This document shows, piece by piece, positions 1 to 8,882 of a DNA stretch of 64,000 nt. The position numbers were made by a program, and so were the translations under genes. Under the pieces are notes generated by a model. It was not told the DNA's origin and did no database searches. It saw only the letters and a list, made by a program, of their open reading frames with translations. Positions within the stretch are counted from its first letter, which is position 1. Every line of letters begins with the position of its first letter. The stretch is from Pedobacter xixiisoli (GTDB lineage Bacteria > Bacteroidota > Bacteroidia > Sphingobacteriales > Sphingobacteriaceae), in contig NZ_OCMT01000003.1 in NCBI RefSeq assembly GCF_900215335.1, positions 62,001-126,000 on the forward strand, written 5' to 3'.

Positions 1-1454
1 ATAACAACTTTTTTGCTTTCGGCATACTTCAAGAAATCTACATAATCTTTGTCGTTGATATTAAATACTGAAACTGCTCTGTTCAGGTAATCAGAAGTAT
101 ACCTGTCTGCCAATGTTTCAAAAACGAAATCGATGAAAATGTTTTTCTGCAATAAGGTAGCGTAAAATTTGTTGTAGCCTAGGGTGTCTAATTTTACGTA
201 AATATCTGGCTGTATACCTCCGCCAGAAAATATCTTTTTGCCATCTTTGGTGATGTACGGCAAATTGTTCATCAAGCTGTCAGCCTTAGTCGAGCCTGCT
301 GTTAGTTCGCCAGTATTTAATCTATCTTCTATTTCTTGTTGATAAGCTTTGTATCCCTTTTTATAAGATTTTTGAATGCTTCGTCCAGATGGCGTATAGT
401 AACGTGCGATAGTTAAATTAAGTGCCGAACCATCTTCAAAAGCAAACTGTTCTTGAACCAAACCTTTGCCAAATGAGCGTCTACCGATGATTGCACCCCT
501 ATTTAAGTCCTGTATCGCTCCAGCAAATATTTCACTCGCAGAAGCTGAGTTTTCATTAATTAGAACTGCTAATTTTCCTTGCTCAAATTCGCCACCACCA
601 GTGGTAAAATAGTCTGTTCGTGGGTCGTGTTTGCCTTGGGTATAAACAATCAGCTTGTTTTCTGGTAAAAATTGATTTGCTAAAGATGTCGCTGCCGTTA
701 AATAACCTCCGCCATTGTCCCTTAAATCCAAAACCATCTTTTTCATGCCCTTAGCTTTAAGTGTTTTGATGGTATTGGCAAAATCATTATCGGTAGTTGC
801 GCCGAATTTACTGATCCTGATGTAAGCAGTTTCTTGGTTCATCATGTAAGCCGCATCAATACTGCTTACTTCAACCCTTCCACGTTTTACATTTAAAGTT
901 ACAGGGTTTGTATTGCCCGGATGAAGAACAGTTAGCTGTACGTTCGTACCTTTTTTGCCTTTTATCCTGCCCATCATTTGCGAGCGAGGTAACATTCTTC
1001 CGCTCACTACTGTGGTGTCTACTTTCAAAATTTTATCACCTTGTTTAACACCACTTAAAAAAGCGGGGCCATCTTTTATTACATTGGTAACCAGTAAAGT
1101 GTCGTTGAGGATGTAGTATTCAACGCCAACACCTTCAAAATTTCCCTCTAAAGCTTCCGATAATTCAAAGGCTTCGGTAGGAGGCAAGTAGGCACTATGT
1201 GGGTCAAGTTGATGTAAAAGGCTATCGATTGGTAGATGTTTTAAACTATCGGCATTAACGTCGTCAACATATTTTTTCTTAATAATGTGGATGATATCGT
1301 CTACCTTCTCATTCTCGGTATTAGCATACCTGATATCTTTTTCTACTTGAAAACCTTGGTCTTTTAAGAGTTTGTAGCCCAAATACATACCGCCAATTAG
1401 CGTTACGCAATATGCTAACGCAATCAGGAAGTTGACTCGGGTACTTTTTTTCAT
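1..1454 (-). CDS. S41 family C-terminal processing peptidase, 3' end cut by window
   Basis: This is a periplasmic, membrane-anchored serine protease of the CtpA/Prc type that trims or degrades envelope proteins. The frame read from the ATG at 1454 gives about 484 residues, and the last few dozen lie outside the window. The N-terminus (MKKSTRVNFLIALAYC) is a single hydrophobic anchor. A PDZ domain follows (around GVGVEYYI and GVKQGDKILKV). The tail-protease core carries the catalytic serine in NENSASASEIF and the lysine in RSFGKGLVQEQF. The gene is divergent from murQ across about 160 bp. The family call is firm; the natural substrate cannot be read from the sequence. Confidence 0.93.
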   Translation of the reverse strand, partial: MKKSTRVNFLIALAYCVTLIGGMYLGYKLLKDQGFQVEKDIRYANTENEKVDDIIHIIKKKYVDDVNADSLKHLPIDSLLHQLDPHSAYLPPTEAFELSEALEGNFEGVGVEYYILNDTLLVTNVIKDGPAFLSGVKQGDKILKVDTTVVSGRMLPRSQMMGRIKGKKGTNVQLTVLHPGNTNPVTLNVKRGRVEVSSIDAAYMMNQETAYIRISKFGATTDNDFANTIKTLKAKGMKKMVLDLRDNGGGYLTAATSLANQFLPENKLIVYTQGKHDPRTDYFTTGGGEFEQGKLAVLINENSASASEIFAGAIQDLNRGAIIGRRSFGKGLVQEQFAFEDGSALNLTIARYYTPSGRSIQKSYKKGYKAYQQEIEDRLNTGELTAGSTKADSLMNNLPYITKDGKKIFSGGGIQPDIYVKLDTLGYNKFYATLLQKNIFIDFVFETLADRYTSDYLNRAVSVFNINDKDYVDFLKYAESKKVV

Positions 1455-1616
1455 CAGTTTGGGTATTGCAAAGGTAAAGAAATTTAGTTTCTTATTAGAA
1501 AAAACGTATAAATAACAATTTAGTTTTTTAAGAATTATTGCCGATATTTGAAAACTCTTGCGATAAATTGCGGTTTTTTGCAAATTTGTAAGAGTATATA
1601 CATATCAAATCATTAA

Positions 1617-2420
1617 ATGAAAAGAGTAACCGAACAAGAGTCTAAATACAAAAACATCGATAAGATGTCGGTAATGGAAGTTTTGACAAACATAAACAAC
1701 GAGGATAAGCTGGTTCCGTTGGCGGTTGAAAAAGCATTGCCTCAAATCGAGAAACTAGCTACGGCAGTTGCAGAGAGAATGAAGACGGGTGGTAGGTTAT
1801 TTTATATCGGAGCGGGTACGAGCGGTCGTTTAGGCGTGGTTGATGCTTCTGAATGCCCTCCAACTTTCGGTGTTCCATTTGACTGGGTGGTGGGAATCAT
1901 AGCAGGTGGCGACACCGCTATTCGTAAAGCGGTAGAATTTGCTGAAGATGATGCAGTGCAGGCTTGGAAAGATTTGCAAGAATATGATATTAACGAAAAG
2001 GATTGTTTAGTTGGCTTGGCTGCTTCTGGAACCACTCCTTATGTAATTGGTGGTTTAAATACAGCTCGTCAGCATGGTGTTTTAACTGGTTGTATCATCT
2101 GTAACGAAGGCGGTCCTATTGTAGCAGAATCTGATTTTCCAGTGGAAGTAGTAGTAGGTCCTGAATTCTTAACAGGTTCAACTCGTATGAAATCGGGAAC
2201 TGCACAAAAATTAGTGTTGAATATGTTAAGCACTACAGTGATGATTCAGTTAGGTCGTGTGAAAGGAAATAAAATGGTGGATATGCAATTGACTAACCAT
2301 AAATTGGTGGATAGAGGTACCCACATGGTGATGGAAGAATTAAACATTGGTCAAGAACAGGCTGCCGAGCTTTTAATCAAATATGGTAGCGTACGCAAAG
2401 CGGTAGAAGCAAGCAAATAG
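1617..2420 (+). CDS. murQ: N-acetylmuramic acid 6-phosphate etherase
   Basis: MurQ cleaves the lactyl ether of N-acetylmuramic acid 6-phosphate, giving GlcNAc-6-phosphate and D-lactate during cell-wall recycling in the cytoplasm. The 267-residue protein is a SIS-domain enzyme. Visible signatures are GAGTSGR (65-71), DASECPPTFG with the conserved Glu79, and LTGSTRMKSGTAQK near residue 185. The length is close to that of other Bacteroidota members and shorter than the roughly 300-residue E. coli enzyme. The ATG at 1617 directly precedes the conserved N-terminus. No other recycling gene adjoins it, so it appears to be transcribed alone. Confidence 0.95.
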   Translation: MKRVTEQESKYKNIDKMSVMEVLTNINNEDKLVPLAVEKALPQIEKLATAVAERMKTGGRLFYIGAGTSGRLGVVDASECPPTFGVPFDWVVGIIAGGDTAIRKAVEFAEDDAVQAWKDLQEYDINEKDCLVGLAASGTTPYVIGGLNTARQHGVLTGCIICNEGGPIVAESDFPVEVVVGPEFLTGSTRMKSGTAQKLVLNMLSTTVMIQLGRVKGNKMVDMQLTNHKLVDRGTHMVMEELNIGQEQAAELLIKYGSVRKAVEASK

Positions 2421-2487
2421 ATTTACGAATTACGATTTTAGATTTACGATTGTTGGGTGTGCAAATCTAAAATCGTAATTTCGCTTC

Positions 2488-3054
2488 ATGCATGAAATAG
2501 AACCATATTATCAGTGGAGAGACGACTATATAGCTGCTGAAGATGATCGTTCCCCTTTCTACGATACCGAATATTCGGAGTTTTACTACGATAAACAACT
2601 CTATAATTACCTTATTCATCCCCAATGGGATACCTTTGGTTCCAATACCCTTTACATTAAAGTGCTTTATGCCGATTACGATAGGCAATATGCGATTATC
2701 GAATTAATGGGCGAATGGAACGATACCATCAACAACGATATCATGACCTTGAAACGGGAAATTTTAGAATTGATGGTGGATGAAGGTATCAACAAATTTA
2801 TCCTAATAGGAGAGAACGTACTCAATTTTCATGCTTCTGATGATAGCTACTACGAAGAGTGGTTTCAGGATGTGGAAGATGGCTGGATTGCGGGGATTAA
2901 TTTCAATGAACATGTTATCCAAGAGTTTAGAGACCATAGCATAGATTACTATATTAACTTTGGTGGAGAGCTGGACGAATTGCATTGGAGAAAGCTTAAG
3001 CCACTACAGTTTTACAAAAAAGTTGAGGAACTGCTGACAAAAAGATTAAACTAA
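2488..3054 (+). CDS. Conserved hypothetical protein, acidic, 188 aa
   Basis: I do not recognise a named family. The protein is acidic and rich in aromatic residues, with many Tyr, Trp, Asp and Glu and a start of MHEIEPYYQWRDDY. It has no signal peptide or membrane segment, so it is probably cytosolic. The central part (about 60-130) alternates hydrophobic strands and a helix, for example YAIIELMGEWND and INKFILIGENVLNFH. This loosely recalls a STAS/SpoIIAA-like alpha/beta fold, but that is a guess. It follows murQ by 67 bp on the same strand and may be co-transcribed with it. Confidence 0.7.
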   Translation: MHEIEPYYQWRDDYIAAEDDRSPFYDTEYSEFYYDKQLYNYLIHPQWDTFGSNTLYIKVLYADYDRQYAIIELMGEWNDTINNDIMTLKREILELMVDEGINKFILIGENVLNFHASDDSYYEEWFQDVEDGWIAGINFNEHVIQEFRDHSIDYYINFGGELDELHWRKLKPLQFYKKVEELLTKRLN

Positions 3055-3072
3055 AATTGTATTTTTATTGGC

Positions 3073-3306
3073 ATGCCTACGTTGTTTATTATTTTTGGAC
3101 TTCGATTTTTCTTTTACTCTAATGAGCACCTTCCGATCCATATACATGTCAGAAATGCAGATGGAGAAGCAAAGTTTGAAGTCGAAGATGTTAAACTTGT
3201 CAGTAATAAAGGACTTAAAAACAAAGATGTCGCCTTAGCACAGTCTTTGATTGAAGAGAACAAAGAGATTATTATAAGTAAATGGCACGAATATCATGGA
3301 AAATAA
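3073..3306 (+). CDS. DUF4160 domain protein
   Basis: This 77-residue protein matches the DUF4160 pattern: a short N-terminal strand, then RFFFYSNEHLPIHIHVRNADGEAKFEV and a C-terminal helix ending in KWHEYHGK. The HIHV segment is the family hallmark. Its stop overlaps the start of the next gene by 11 bp, which suggests translational coupling. DUF4160 and DUF2442 genes commonly occur as neighbours, and a toxin-antitoxin-like role has been suggested for such pairs. I see nothing here that proves activity. Confidence 0.8.
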   Translation: MPTLFIIFGLRFFFYSNEHLPIHIHVRNADGEAKFEVEDVKLVSNKGLKNKDVALAQSLIEENKEIIISKWHEYHGK

Positions 3307-3511
3307 AATAAAAATTTGGTTCGATGAAAGCCAAATCTTCATTAAAACAATTTTGGGTGAACAAAAAAGTATGCCTCTAAAATGGTTTCCAAAATTACTT
3401 AATGCATCTAAAGAGGAGCGTGAAGATTATAGCATTTCTCCCTTTGGTATTCATTGGGAAAATATCGATGAAGATTTAAGTTTTGAAGGGTTTAACTCTT
3501 TTAGTAAATAA
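3296..3511 (+). CDS. DUF2442 domain protein
   Basis: This 71-residue partner of the preceding gene shows the DUF2442 layout: strand-rich N-terminus (KIWFDESQIFIKTILGEQKS), the hallmark PLKWFPKLLNASKEER, then SPFGIHWENIDEDLSFEGF. The start ATG lies inside the end of the DUF4160 frame, in another reading frame. Length and motifs are typical of a complete family member. The biochemical role is unknown. Of the pair, this would be the antitoxin-like half if the toxin-antitoxin idea were right, but that is inference only. Confidence 0.8.
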   Translation: MENKIKIWFDESQIFIKTILGEQKSMPLKWFPKLLNASKEEREDYSISPFGIHWENIDEDLSFEGFNSFSK

Positions 3512-3533
3512 AAAAATAACTATTAAAAAATTA

Positions 3534-4280
3534 ATGATGGAACAACAAAATTATCAATATCAAGACAACTCGGTTTTTGTACAAGAAAAGTCGGTGTCTA
3601 AAAAATTCTTTGCTAACGTTTTCTTATGGATGTTCATTGCTCTTGGTCTGTCAACAGCAGCAGCATTCTTTATCTCTGAAACTCCAGCGGCTCTTGCACA
3701 GCTAATCGATTTTAATACAGGCAAAAGAACAATGTTAGGTTATGTTGCAATGTTTGCGCCACTAGGTTTAGTGTTATTAATGAGTGCAGGTTTTAGTAAG
3801 TTATCTTATGGAGCACTTCTAGGCGTTTTCGTTTTATTCTCTGTATTACTTGGTGTTAGTTTAAGCTTTGTATTGTTGATTTATACTGGCGCTTCTATCG
3901 TAACTTGTTTTGCCGCTGCTGCCGGTATTTTCGGTATCATGGCATTTATGGGTTACACTACCAATATCGATTTAAGCAAATTTGGACCAATCTTAATGGT
4001 GGGTGTTTTAGGTTTATTCATCGCTGGAATAGCTAACATGTTTATTCAGAGTGAGCAATTTAGCTTAGTAATGGCATTCATTGGTATTGCAGTATTTACT
4101 GCTTTAACTGCTTACGACGTACAAAAAATTAAAAGAATTGGTCAGGGTCTAGAAGAAGACGGACAATCTATCGGTTCTAGTGATACTAAAAAGCTAGCGA
4201 TAATGGCCGCTTTGGCACTATACTTGGATTTTATCAATATCTTTTTATATTTATTACGTATTTTCGGAGATAGAAAATAA
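3534..4280 (+). CDS. Bax inhibitor-1/YccA family membrane protein
   Basis: This integral inner-membrane protein of about 248 residues belongs to the BI-1/YccA/TMBIM family, whose members act as ion (often Ca2+) leak channels or protease modulators. After a polar N-terminus (MMEQQNYQYQDNS) there are six to seven hydrophobic segments. The family signature lies near the C-terminus in FTALTAYDVQKIKRIG, followed by the last helix ALALYLDFINIFLYLLRIFG. The longer open frame from 3483 overlaps the DUF2442 gene and adds a basic stretch absent from the family. I therefore place the start at the tandem ATGATG at 3534. A hairpin terminator follows the stop. Confidence 0.92.
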   Translation: MMEQQNYQYQDNSVFVQEKSVSKKFFANVFLWMFIALGLSTAAAFFISETPAALAQLIDFNTGKRTMLGYVAMFAPLGLVLLMSAGFSKLSYGALLGVFVLFSVLLGVSLSFVLLIYTGASIVTCFAAAAGIFGIMAFMGYTTNIDLSKFGPILMVGVLGLFIAGIANMFIQSEQFSLVMAFIGIAVFTALTAYDVQKIKRIGQGLEEDGQSIGSSDTKKLAIMAALALYLDFINIFLYLLRIFGDRK

Positions 4281-4304
4281 GTTTTTGAACAAAATTTTAT
4301 ATCG

Positions 4305-4330
4305 AAGGCCATGCATATTTGCGTGGCCTT
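4305..4330 (+). terminator. Hairpin terminator after the BI-1 gene
   Basis: AAGGCCATGC (4305-4314) pairs with GCGTGGCCTT (4321-4330), a 10-bp stem with one G-U pair. A T-rich stretch follows. It lies 25 bp after the stop codon. Confidence 0.65.
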
Positions 4331-4398
4331 TGTAATTTTATTTGGTTGTAACACTGATATTTTTGGAAATGATAAGCGGATGTTGCACCTTTGCATTG

Positions 4399-4498
4399 CT
4401 TATTAAGAAAGACGGAGGGACTAGACCCAACGAAGTCTTAGCAACCTGTGCTAACAAGGTGCTAATTTCTAATCTCAGCAGTGGCGAGAGAAGATAAG
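4399..4498 (+). promoter_or_regulatory. SAM-I (S-box) riboswitch aptamer upstream of metH
   Basis: The leader shows the S-box core: CGGAGGGACTAGACCC, then CGAAGTCTTAGCAACC, then the GTGCTAA/GGTGCTAATT segment and the closing helix. The P1 helix can be drawn as CTTAT (4399-4403) with ATAAG (4494-4498). It lies about 165 bp before metH on the same strand, the expected position for S-adenosylmethionine feedback on methionine synthesis. Downstream, CGGA...TCCG followed by a run of six T (around 4504-4527) could be a weak terminator. The actual expression platform is not clear by eye. Confidence 0.88.
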
Positions 4499-4664
4499 TT
4501 TAGCGGATGTACCTATTCCGACTTTTTTATAGGCTTTTATTTATCATATAGTGTCTCAAATATCGAGAGCCGAAGTGCTGGGCTAATATTTGTCTCGATT
4601 ATGAAGTTAGTACGCCTGTCGAGAAGTCTCGATACTTGATACTAGCGACTTGCTACTACAACCA

Positions 4665-7600
4665 ATGAGCATTAGAGAAGAACTAGAAAAACGTATTTTA
4701 ATTATAGATGGTGCTATGGGTACCATGATACAACGTTACACCCTAACCGAAGAAGATTTTAGAGGCGAGCGCTTTGCAAATCACCCTTCTGATGTAAAAG
4801 GTAATAACGATTTGTTGAACCTTACCCGTCCAGATATCATCAAAGCCATTCATACTGAATATTTAGCAGCAGGGGCTGATATCATTGAAACCAACACTTT
4901 CAGTACACAACGCATTTCCATGGCCGATTATGGAATGGAAGAATTGAGCTACGAGTTAAGTTACGAAGGTGCTAGAATAGCGAAGGAAGCAACTACTGAG
5001 TTCATGCTCAAAAACCCTGATAGGAAGTGCTTTGTAGCTGGTGCTATTGGTCCAACCAACCGTACGCTTTCACTCTCTCCAGATGTAAACGACCCGGGTT
5101 TTAGAGCCATTTCTTACGAAGAACTTTACGATGCCTACTACGAACAAATTAGAGGTTTGGTAGATGGCGGTTCGGATGTTTTGTTGATAGAAACCATCTT
5201 CGACACCTTAAATGCAAAAGTGGCCATTGCCGCCATTAAAGAATATGAAGAAGTAGTGGGTAAAAAACTTGAAATCATGATTTCGGGTACCATTACCGAT
5301 GCTTCAGGCAGAACCTTATCTGGTCAAACGGCAGAGGCATTTTTGAATTCTATTGCGCATGCCAACCCACTAAGTATAGGTTTTAACTGCGCTTTGGGAG
5401 CGAAAGAAATGCGTCCACACATTGAAGAGTTAGCAGCAAAAGCACAATGTTATGTGTCAGCCTATCCAAATGCGGGTTTACCTAATGAGTTCGGTGCTTA
5501 CGACGAACAACCTCATGAAACCGCCCATTTGGTAGATGATTTTATTATCTCAGGTTTTGTAAATATTGTAGGCGGATGTTGTGGTACTACGCCAGACCAC
5601 ATTGGCTGTATCGCTAAAAAAGCGGCTAAGTCTAGCCCGAGAAAAATACCAACGGTTGCACCATATTTGCGCTTAAGCGGGTTGGAACCTGTAACCATCA
5701 CACCAGAAAGTATTTTCGTAAATGTGGGTGAGCGTACCAATATCACCGGTTCTCCAAAATTTTCAAAACTCATTTTAAGTGGCGATTACGAGGCTGCATT
5801 AGCGGTTGCGTTACAACAGGTAGAAGGTGGTGCACAAATCATCGATGTAAACATGGATGAAGGTATGATTGATTCGGAAGCGGCAATGACTAAATTCCTG
5901 AATTTAATTGCTTCCGAGCCTGATATCGCCAAATTGCCTATCATGGTCGATTCGTCTAAATGGACGGTAATCGAAGCTGGATTGAAATGTTTGCAAGGAA
6001 AAGGTATCGTCAACTCTATATCCTTAAAAGAAGGCGAAGAAAAATTTAGAGAAAGTGCTAAAAAGATTATGCGTTATGGCGCTGCGGTAGTGGTAATGGC
6101 GTTCGACGAGCAAGGTCAGGCAGATAATTACGAGCGCAGGATAGAAATTTGTAAACGCAGTTACGATATTTTGGTTGATGAAATTGGTTTCCCTCCACAA
6201 GATATCATCTTCGACCCAAATATTTTAACCGTAGCTACGGGATTAGAAGAGCATAACAACTATGCGGTAGATTTTATTAATGCTACTCGCTGGATTAAAG
6301 AAAACTTGCCTTATGCAAAAGTAAGTGGCGGTGTTTCTAACATTTCATTCTCATTTAGAGGAAATAACGTTGTGCGTGAAGCCATGCACTCCGCCTTTTT
6401 ATACCATGCCATTGGTGCAGGTTTAGATATGGGAATTGTAAACGCTGGGATGCTGGAGGTTTACCAAGAAATTGCGCCAGAACTTTTAGAAAGGGTAGAA
6501 GATGTACTGCTAAACCGCAGAGATGATGCTACTGAAAGGTTGGTAGAATTTGCAGAAACGGTAAAAAATAAAGGTAAAGTAGTTGTCAAAGACGAAGCTT
6601 GGCGACAAGGTGCGGTAGAAGAAAGATTATCGCATTCTTTGGTAAAAGGAATTGTAGAGTTTTTAGATGAAGATGTAGAAGAGGCCCGTCAGAAATATGC
6701 TCGCCCAATTCAAGTAATTGAAGGTCCGTTAATGGATGGGATGAATATTGTTGGAGATTTATTTGGCGCAGGAAAAATGTTCTTGCCGCAGGTGGTGAAA
6801 TCTGCCAGGGTAATGAAAAAAGCCGTGGCTTACCTGTTGCCTTTTATAGAAGAAGAAAAATTGGCCAATCCAGACCAAAACCAAAATTCATCTGCCGGAA
6901 AAGTATTATTAGCTACTGTAAAAGGTGATGTACACGATATCGGAAAGAACATTGTAGGTGTCGTTTTAGCCTGCAATAATTTCGAAATTGTAGATATGGG
7001 CGTGATGGTGCCTGCACAAGAAATCATCAAAAAAGCCAAAGAAATTAATGCCGATATTATCGGTTTAAGTGGATTAATCACGCCTTCGCTAGATGAAATG
7101 GTGCACTTTGCCAAAGAAATGGAACGCGAAGGATTTACCATTCCGTTAATTGTTGGTGGAGCAACGACCTCAAGAATACATGCTGCAGTGAAAATTGCAC
7201 CTAATTATTCTGGTCCTGCAATTCACGTATTAGATGCTTCTAGAAGTGTGACTGTTTGTAGCACTTTGATGAACGGCGAGTTGAAAGATACGTACGTAGA
7301 ACAAATCAAAGCCGAATACGATAAAGCTCGTGAAGCGCATTTGAACAAGCGTTCGGATAAACGTTTTAAAACTTTAGAAGAAGCTAGAACAAATAAATTT
7401 CAGATTGATTTAGCCCAAGTAGCACCTGCACCAACTTTTACAGGCACTAAGGTTTTAGAAGATTTCCCGTTGGAAGAACTGGTTCCCTACATTGATTGGA
7501 CGCCTTTTTTCCATACTTGGGAGCTGCGTGGTAGCTATCCACGTATTTTCGAAGATAAAAATGTGGGCGATGAAGCTAGAAAGCTATTCGATGATGCACA

Positions 7601-8366
7601 GAATTTATTGAAACGCATTGTCGATGAAAAGTTGTTAAAAGCAAAAGCCGTGTTTGGTTTTTGGCCAGCACAAACCATAGGCGATGATATCCAATTAGCA
7701 GTTGAAAGTTCTCAGTTGGCAAAAACACCAGAATTGAAAGCTGGAAACTCAGAACTGGTAACTATCCATACCTTACGCCAACAGGCGGAAAAAGTTGATG
7801 GTCAGCCATACTACGCTTTGTCGGATTTTATTGCACCAGAAGGTAGCGGAAAGCAAGATTATTTTGGAGGTTTTGCCCTTACCACAGGTATTGGTTGTGA
7901 TGAGTTAGTAGCCGAGTACGAAAAAAACTACGATGACTACAACAGCATCATGGTTAAAGCCTTAGCCGACCGTTTAGCAGAAGCTTTCGCTGAAAAGCTA
8001 CACGAGTTGGTACGTAAAGATTATTGGGGTTATGCAAAAGAAGAGCAGCTAACTAACGAAGATTTAATTAAGGAGCAATATGTGGGTATTCGTCCAGCGC
8101 CAGGTTACCCTGCTTGTCCGGAACATACCGAAAAAGGAACTTTGTTTGCCTTGCTAGAAGCTGAAGAGAAAATTGGATTACGCATTACCGAAAGTTATGC
8201 GATGTATCCAACTGCTGCGGTAAGTGGTTTCTATTTCTCGCATCCAGAATCACGTTATTTCGGTTTGGGGAAAATTACCAAAGAGCAAGTAGAGGAATAT
8301 GCGATAAGGAAAAGTATGACGATAGAAGATGCAGAGAGGTGGCTGGCGCCTAACCTTGCTTATTAA
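4665..8366 (+). CDS. metH: Cobalamin-dependent methionine synthase, full length
   Basis: MetH transfers the methyl group of 5-methyl-tetrahydrofolate to homocysteine through methylcobalamin. All four modules are present in order in 1,233 residues. The homocysteine domain starts at GAMGTMIQ, and its zinc ligands are Cys242, Cys305 and Cys306. The pterin domain contains NVGERTN and [10 protein letters not shown]. The cobalamin domain has the cap and the axial histidine motif D755-V-H757-D-I-G760. The C-terminal reactivation domain has [15 protein letters not shown]. An in-frame TTG lies upstream at 4650, but the ATG at 4665 gives the usual N-terminus. A SAM riboswitch precedes it, and metF lies downstream. 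Confidence 0.97.
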   Translation: MSIREELEKRILIIDGAMGTMIQRYTLTEEDFRGERFANHPSDVKGNNDLLNLTRPDIIKAIHTEYLAAGADIIETNTFSTQRISMADYGMEELSYELSYEGARIAKEATTEFMLKNPDRKCFVAGAIGPTNRTLSLSPDVNDPGFRAISYEELYDAYYEQIRGLVDGGSDVLLIETIFDTLNAKVAIAAIKEYEEVVGKKLEIMISGTITDASGRTLSGQTAEAFLNSIAHANPLSIGFNCALGAKEMRPHIEELAAKAQCYVSAYPNAGLPNEFGAYDEQPHETAHLVDDFIISGFVNIVGGCCGTTPDHIGCIAKKAAKSSPRKIPTVAPYLRLSGLEPVTITPESIFVNVGERTNITGSPKFSKLILSGDYEAALAVALQQVEGGAQIIDVNMDEGMIDSEAAMTKFLNLIASEPDIAKLPIMVDSSKWTVIEAGLKCLQGKGIVNSISLKEGEEKFRESAKKIMRYGAAVVVMAFDEQGQADNYERRIEICKRSYDILVDEIGFPPQDIIFDPNILTVATGLEEHNNYAVDFINATRWIKENLPYAKVSGGVSNISFSFRGNNVVREAMHSAFLYHAIGAGLDMGIVNAGMLEVYQEIAPELLERVEDVLLNRRDDATERLVEFAETVKNKGKVVVKDEAWRQGAVEERLSHSLVKGIVEFLDEDVEEARQKYARPIQVIEGPLMDGMNIVGDLFGAGKMFLPQVVKSARVMKKAVAYLLPFIEEEKLANPDQNQNSSAGKVLLATVKGDVHDIGKNIVGVVLACNNFEIVDMGVMVPAQEIIKKAKEINADIIGLSGLITPSLDEMVHFAKEMEREGFTIPLIVGGATTSRIHAAVKIAPNYSGPAIHVLDASRSVTVCSTLMNGELKDTYVEQIKAEYDKAREAHLNKRSDKRFKTLEEARTNKFQIDLAQVAPAPTFTGTKVLEDFPLEELVPYIDWTPFFHTWELRGSYPRIFEDKNVGDEARKLFDDAQNLLKRIVDEKLLKAKAVFGFWPAQTIGDDIQLAVESSQLAKTPELKAGNSELVTIHTLRQQAEKVDGQPYYALSDFIAPEGSGKQDYFGGFALTTGIGCDELVAEYEKNYDDYNSIMVKALADRLAEAFAEKLHELVRKDYWGYAKEEQLTNEDLIKEQYVGIRPAPGYPACPEHTEKGTLFALLEAEEKIGLRITESYAMYPTAAVSGFYFSHPESRYFGLGKITKEQVEEYAIRKSMTIEDAERWLAPNLAY

Positions 8367-8421
8367 TTGTTTGGTTGGTTAGTTTTTTGGATGTTTGGGA
8401 TAGCATAGTTTTAAAATTAAT

Positions 8422-8784
8422 ATGGCATATCAAAAATATACAGAATTGGAAGTTTGGAAGACGGCAAGAATTTTTGCAGCCTATATTTATAAACTTACAG
8501 CTTCATTTCCAAAAGAGGAAACCTACGGGCTAACGTCTCAAATTAGGCGATGTGCAGTTTCGGTGCCATCAAATATTGCGGAAGGTTTGGGAAGGCAACA
8601 TCCAAAAGAAACAATTCAATTTTTAGCAATTGCTAGAGGCTCGTTGTACGAATTAGAAACGCAGTTATATGTTTCTTTTGATATTGGCTTCATTTCAGAA
8701 ATACAATTGACTGAAAGTATTGCGCAAATTGAGATGCTAGGAAAACTGATTAACGGATACATCAGATATTTAAATAAAGAATAA
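8422..8784 (+). CDS. Four-helix bundle protein (23S rRNA intervening-sequence type)
   Basis: The 120-residue protein has the hallmark of the TIGR02436 family: LEVWKTARIFAAYIYKLT, then LTSQIRRCAVSVPSNIAEG, then ETIQFLAIARGSLYELETQL. Relatives are encoded in 23S rRNA intervening sequences and as scattered stand-alone genes, and diversity-generating retroelement Avd proteins share the fold. The cellular role of stand-alone copies is unclear. Here it splits metH from metF. GGTTGTTT-like sequence precedes it (around 8368-8385) and the complementary AAACAACC repeat follows it, so it may be an inserted cassette. No reverse transcriptase or variable repeat is nearby. Confidence 0.88.
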   Translation: MAYQKYTELEVWKTARIFAAYIYKLTASFPKEETYGLTSQIRRCAVSVPSNIAEGLGRQHPKETIQFLAIARGSLYELETQLYVSFDIGFISEIQLTESIAQIEMLGKLINGYIRYLNKE

Positions 8785-8841
8785 TACAACAAGATATTAG
8801 TTTTTGGGATTATTGGTTTGGAGTTAAATGGCATTTAGGCT

Positions 8842-8881
8842 AAACAACCAAACAACCAAACAACCAAACAACCAAACAACC
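8842..8881 (+). repeat. Five perfect tandem copies of AAACAACC before metF
   Basis: The 8-bp unit AAACAACC is repeated five times without error. It ends one base before the AATG that contains the metF start codon, so it occupies the whole ribosome-binding region. Such a microsatellite can change copy number by slippage and so alter spacing upstream of metF. Confidence 0.95.
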
Positions 8882-8882
8882 A

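Noticed and set aside
3483..3533. Extended N-terminus of the Bax inhibitor-1 protein
   Set aside because: It overlaps the DUF2442 gene and adds a sequence unlike the family; the ATG at 3534 fits better.
6830..7141. Minus-strand frame inside metH
   Set aside because: It is antisense to the conserved cobalamin domain and has no independent signature.
8422..8784. Diversity-generating retroelement Avd protein
   Set aside because: Only the fold is shared. No reverse transcriptase, template repeat or variable repeat is visible nearby.
8842..8881. CRISPR-like short repeat array
   Set aside because: The repeats are 8 bp, directly adjacent and without spacers; no cas gene is in the window.
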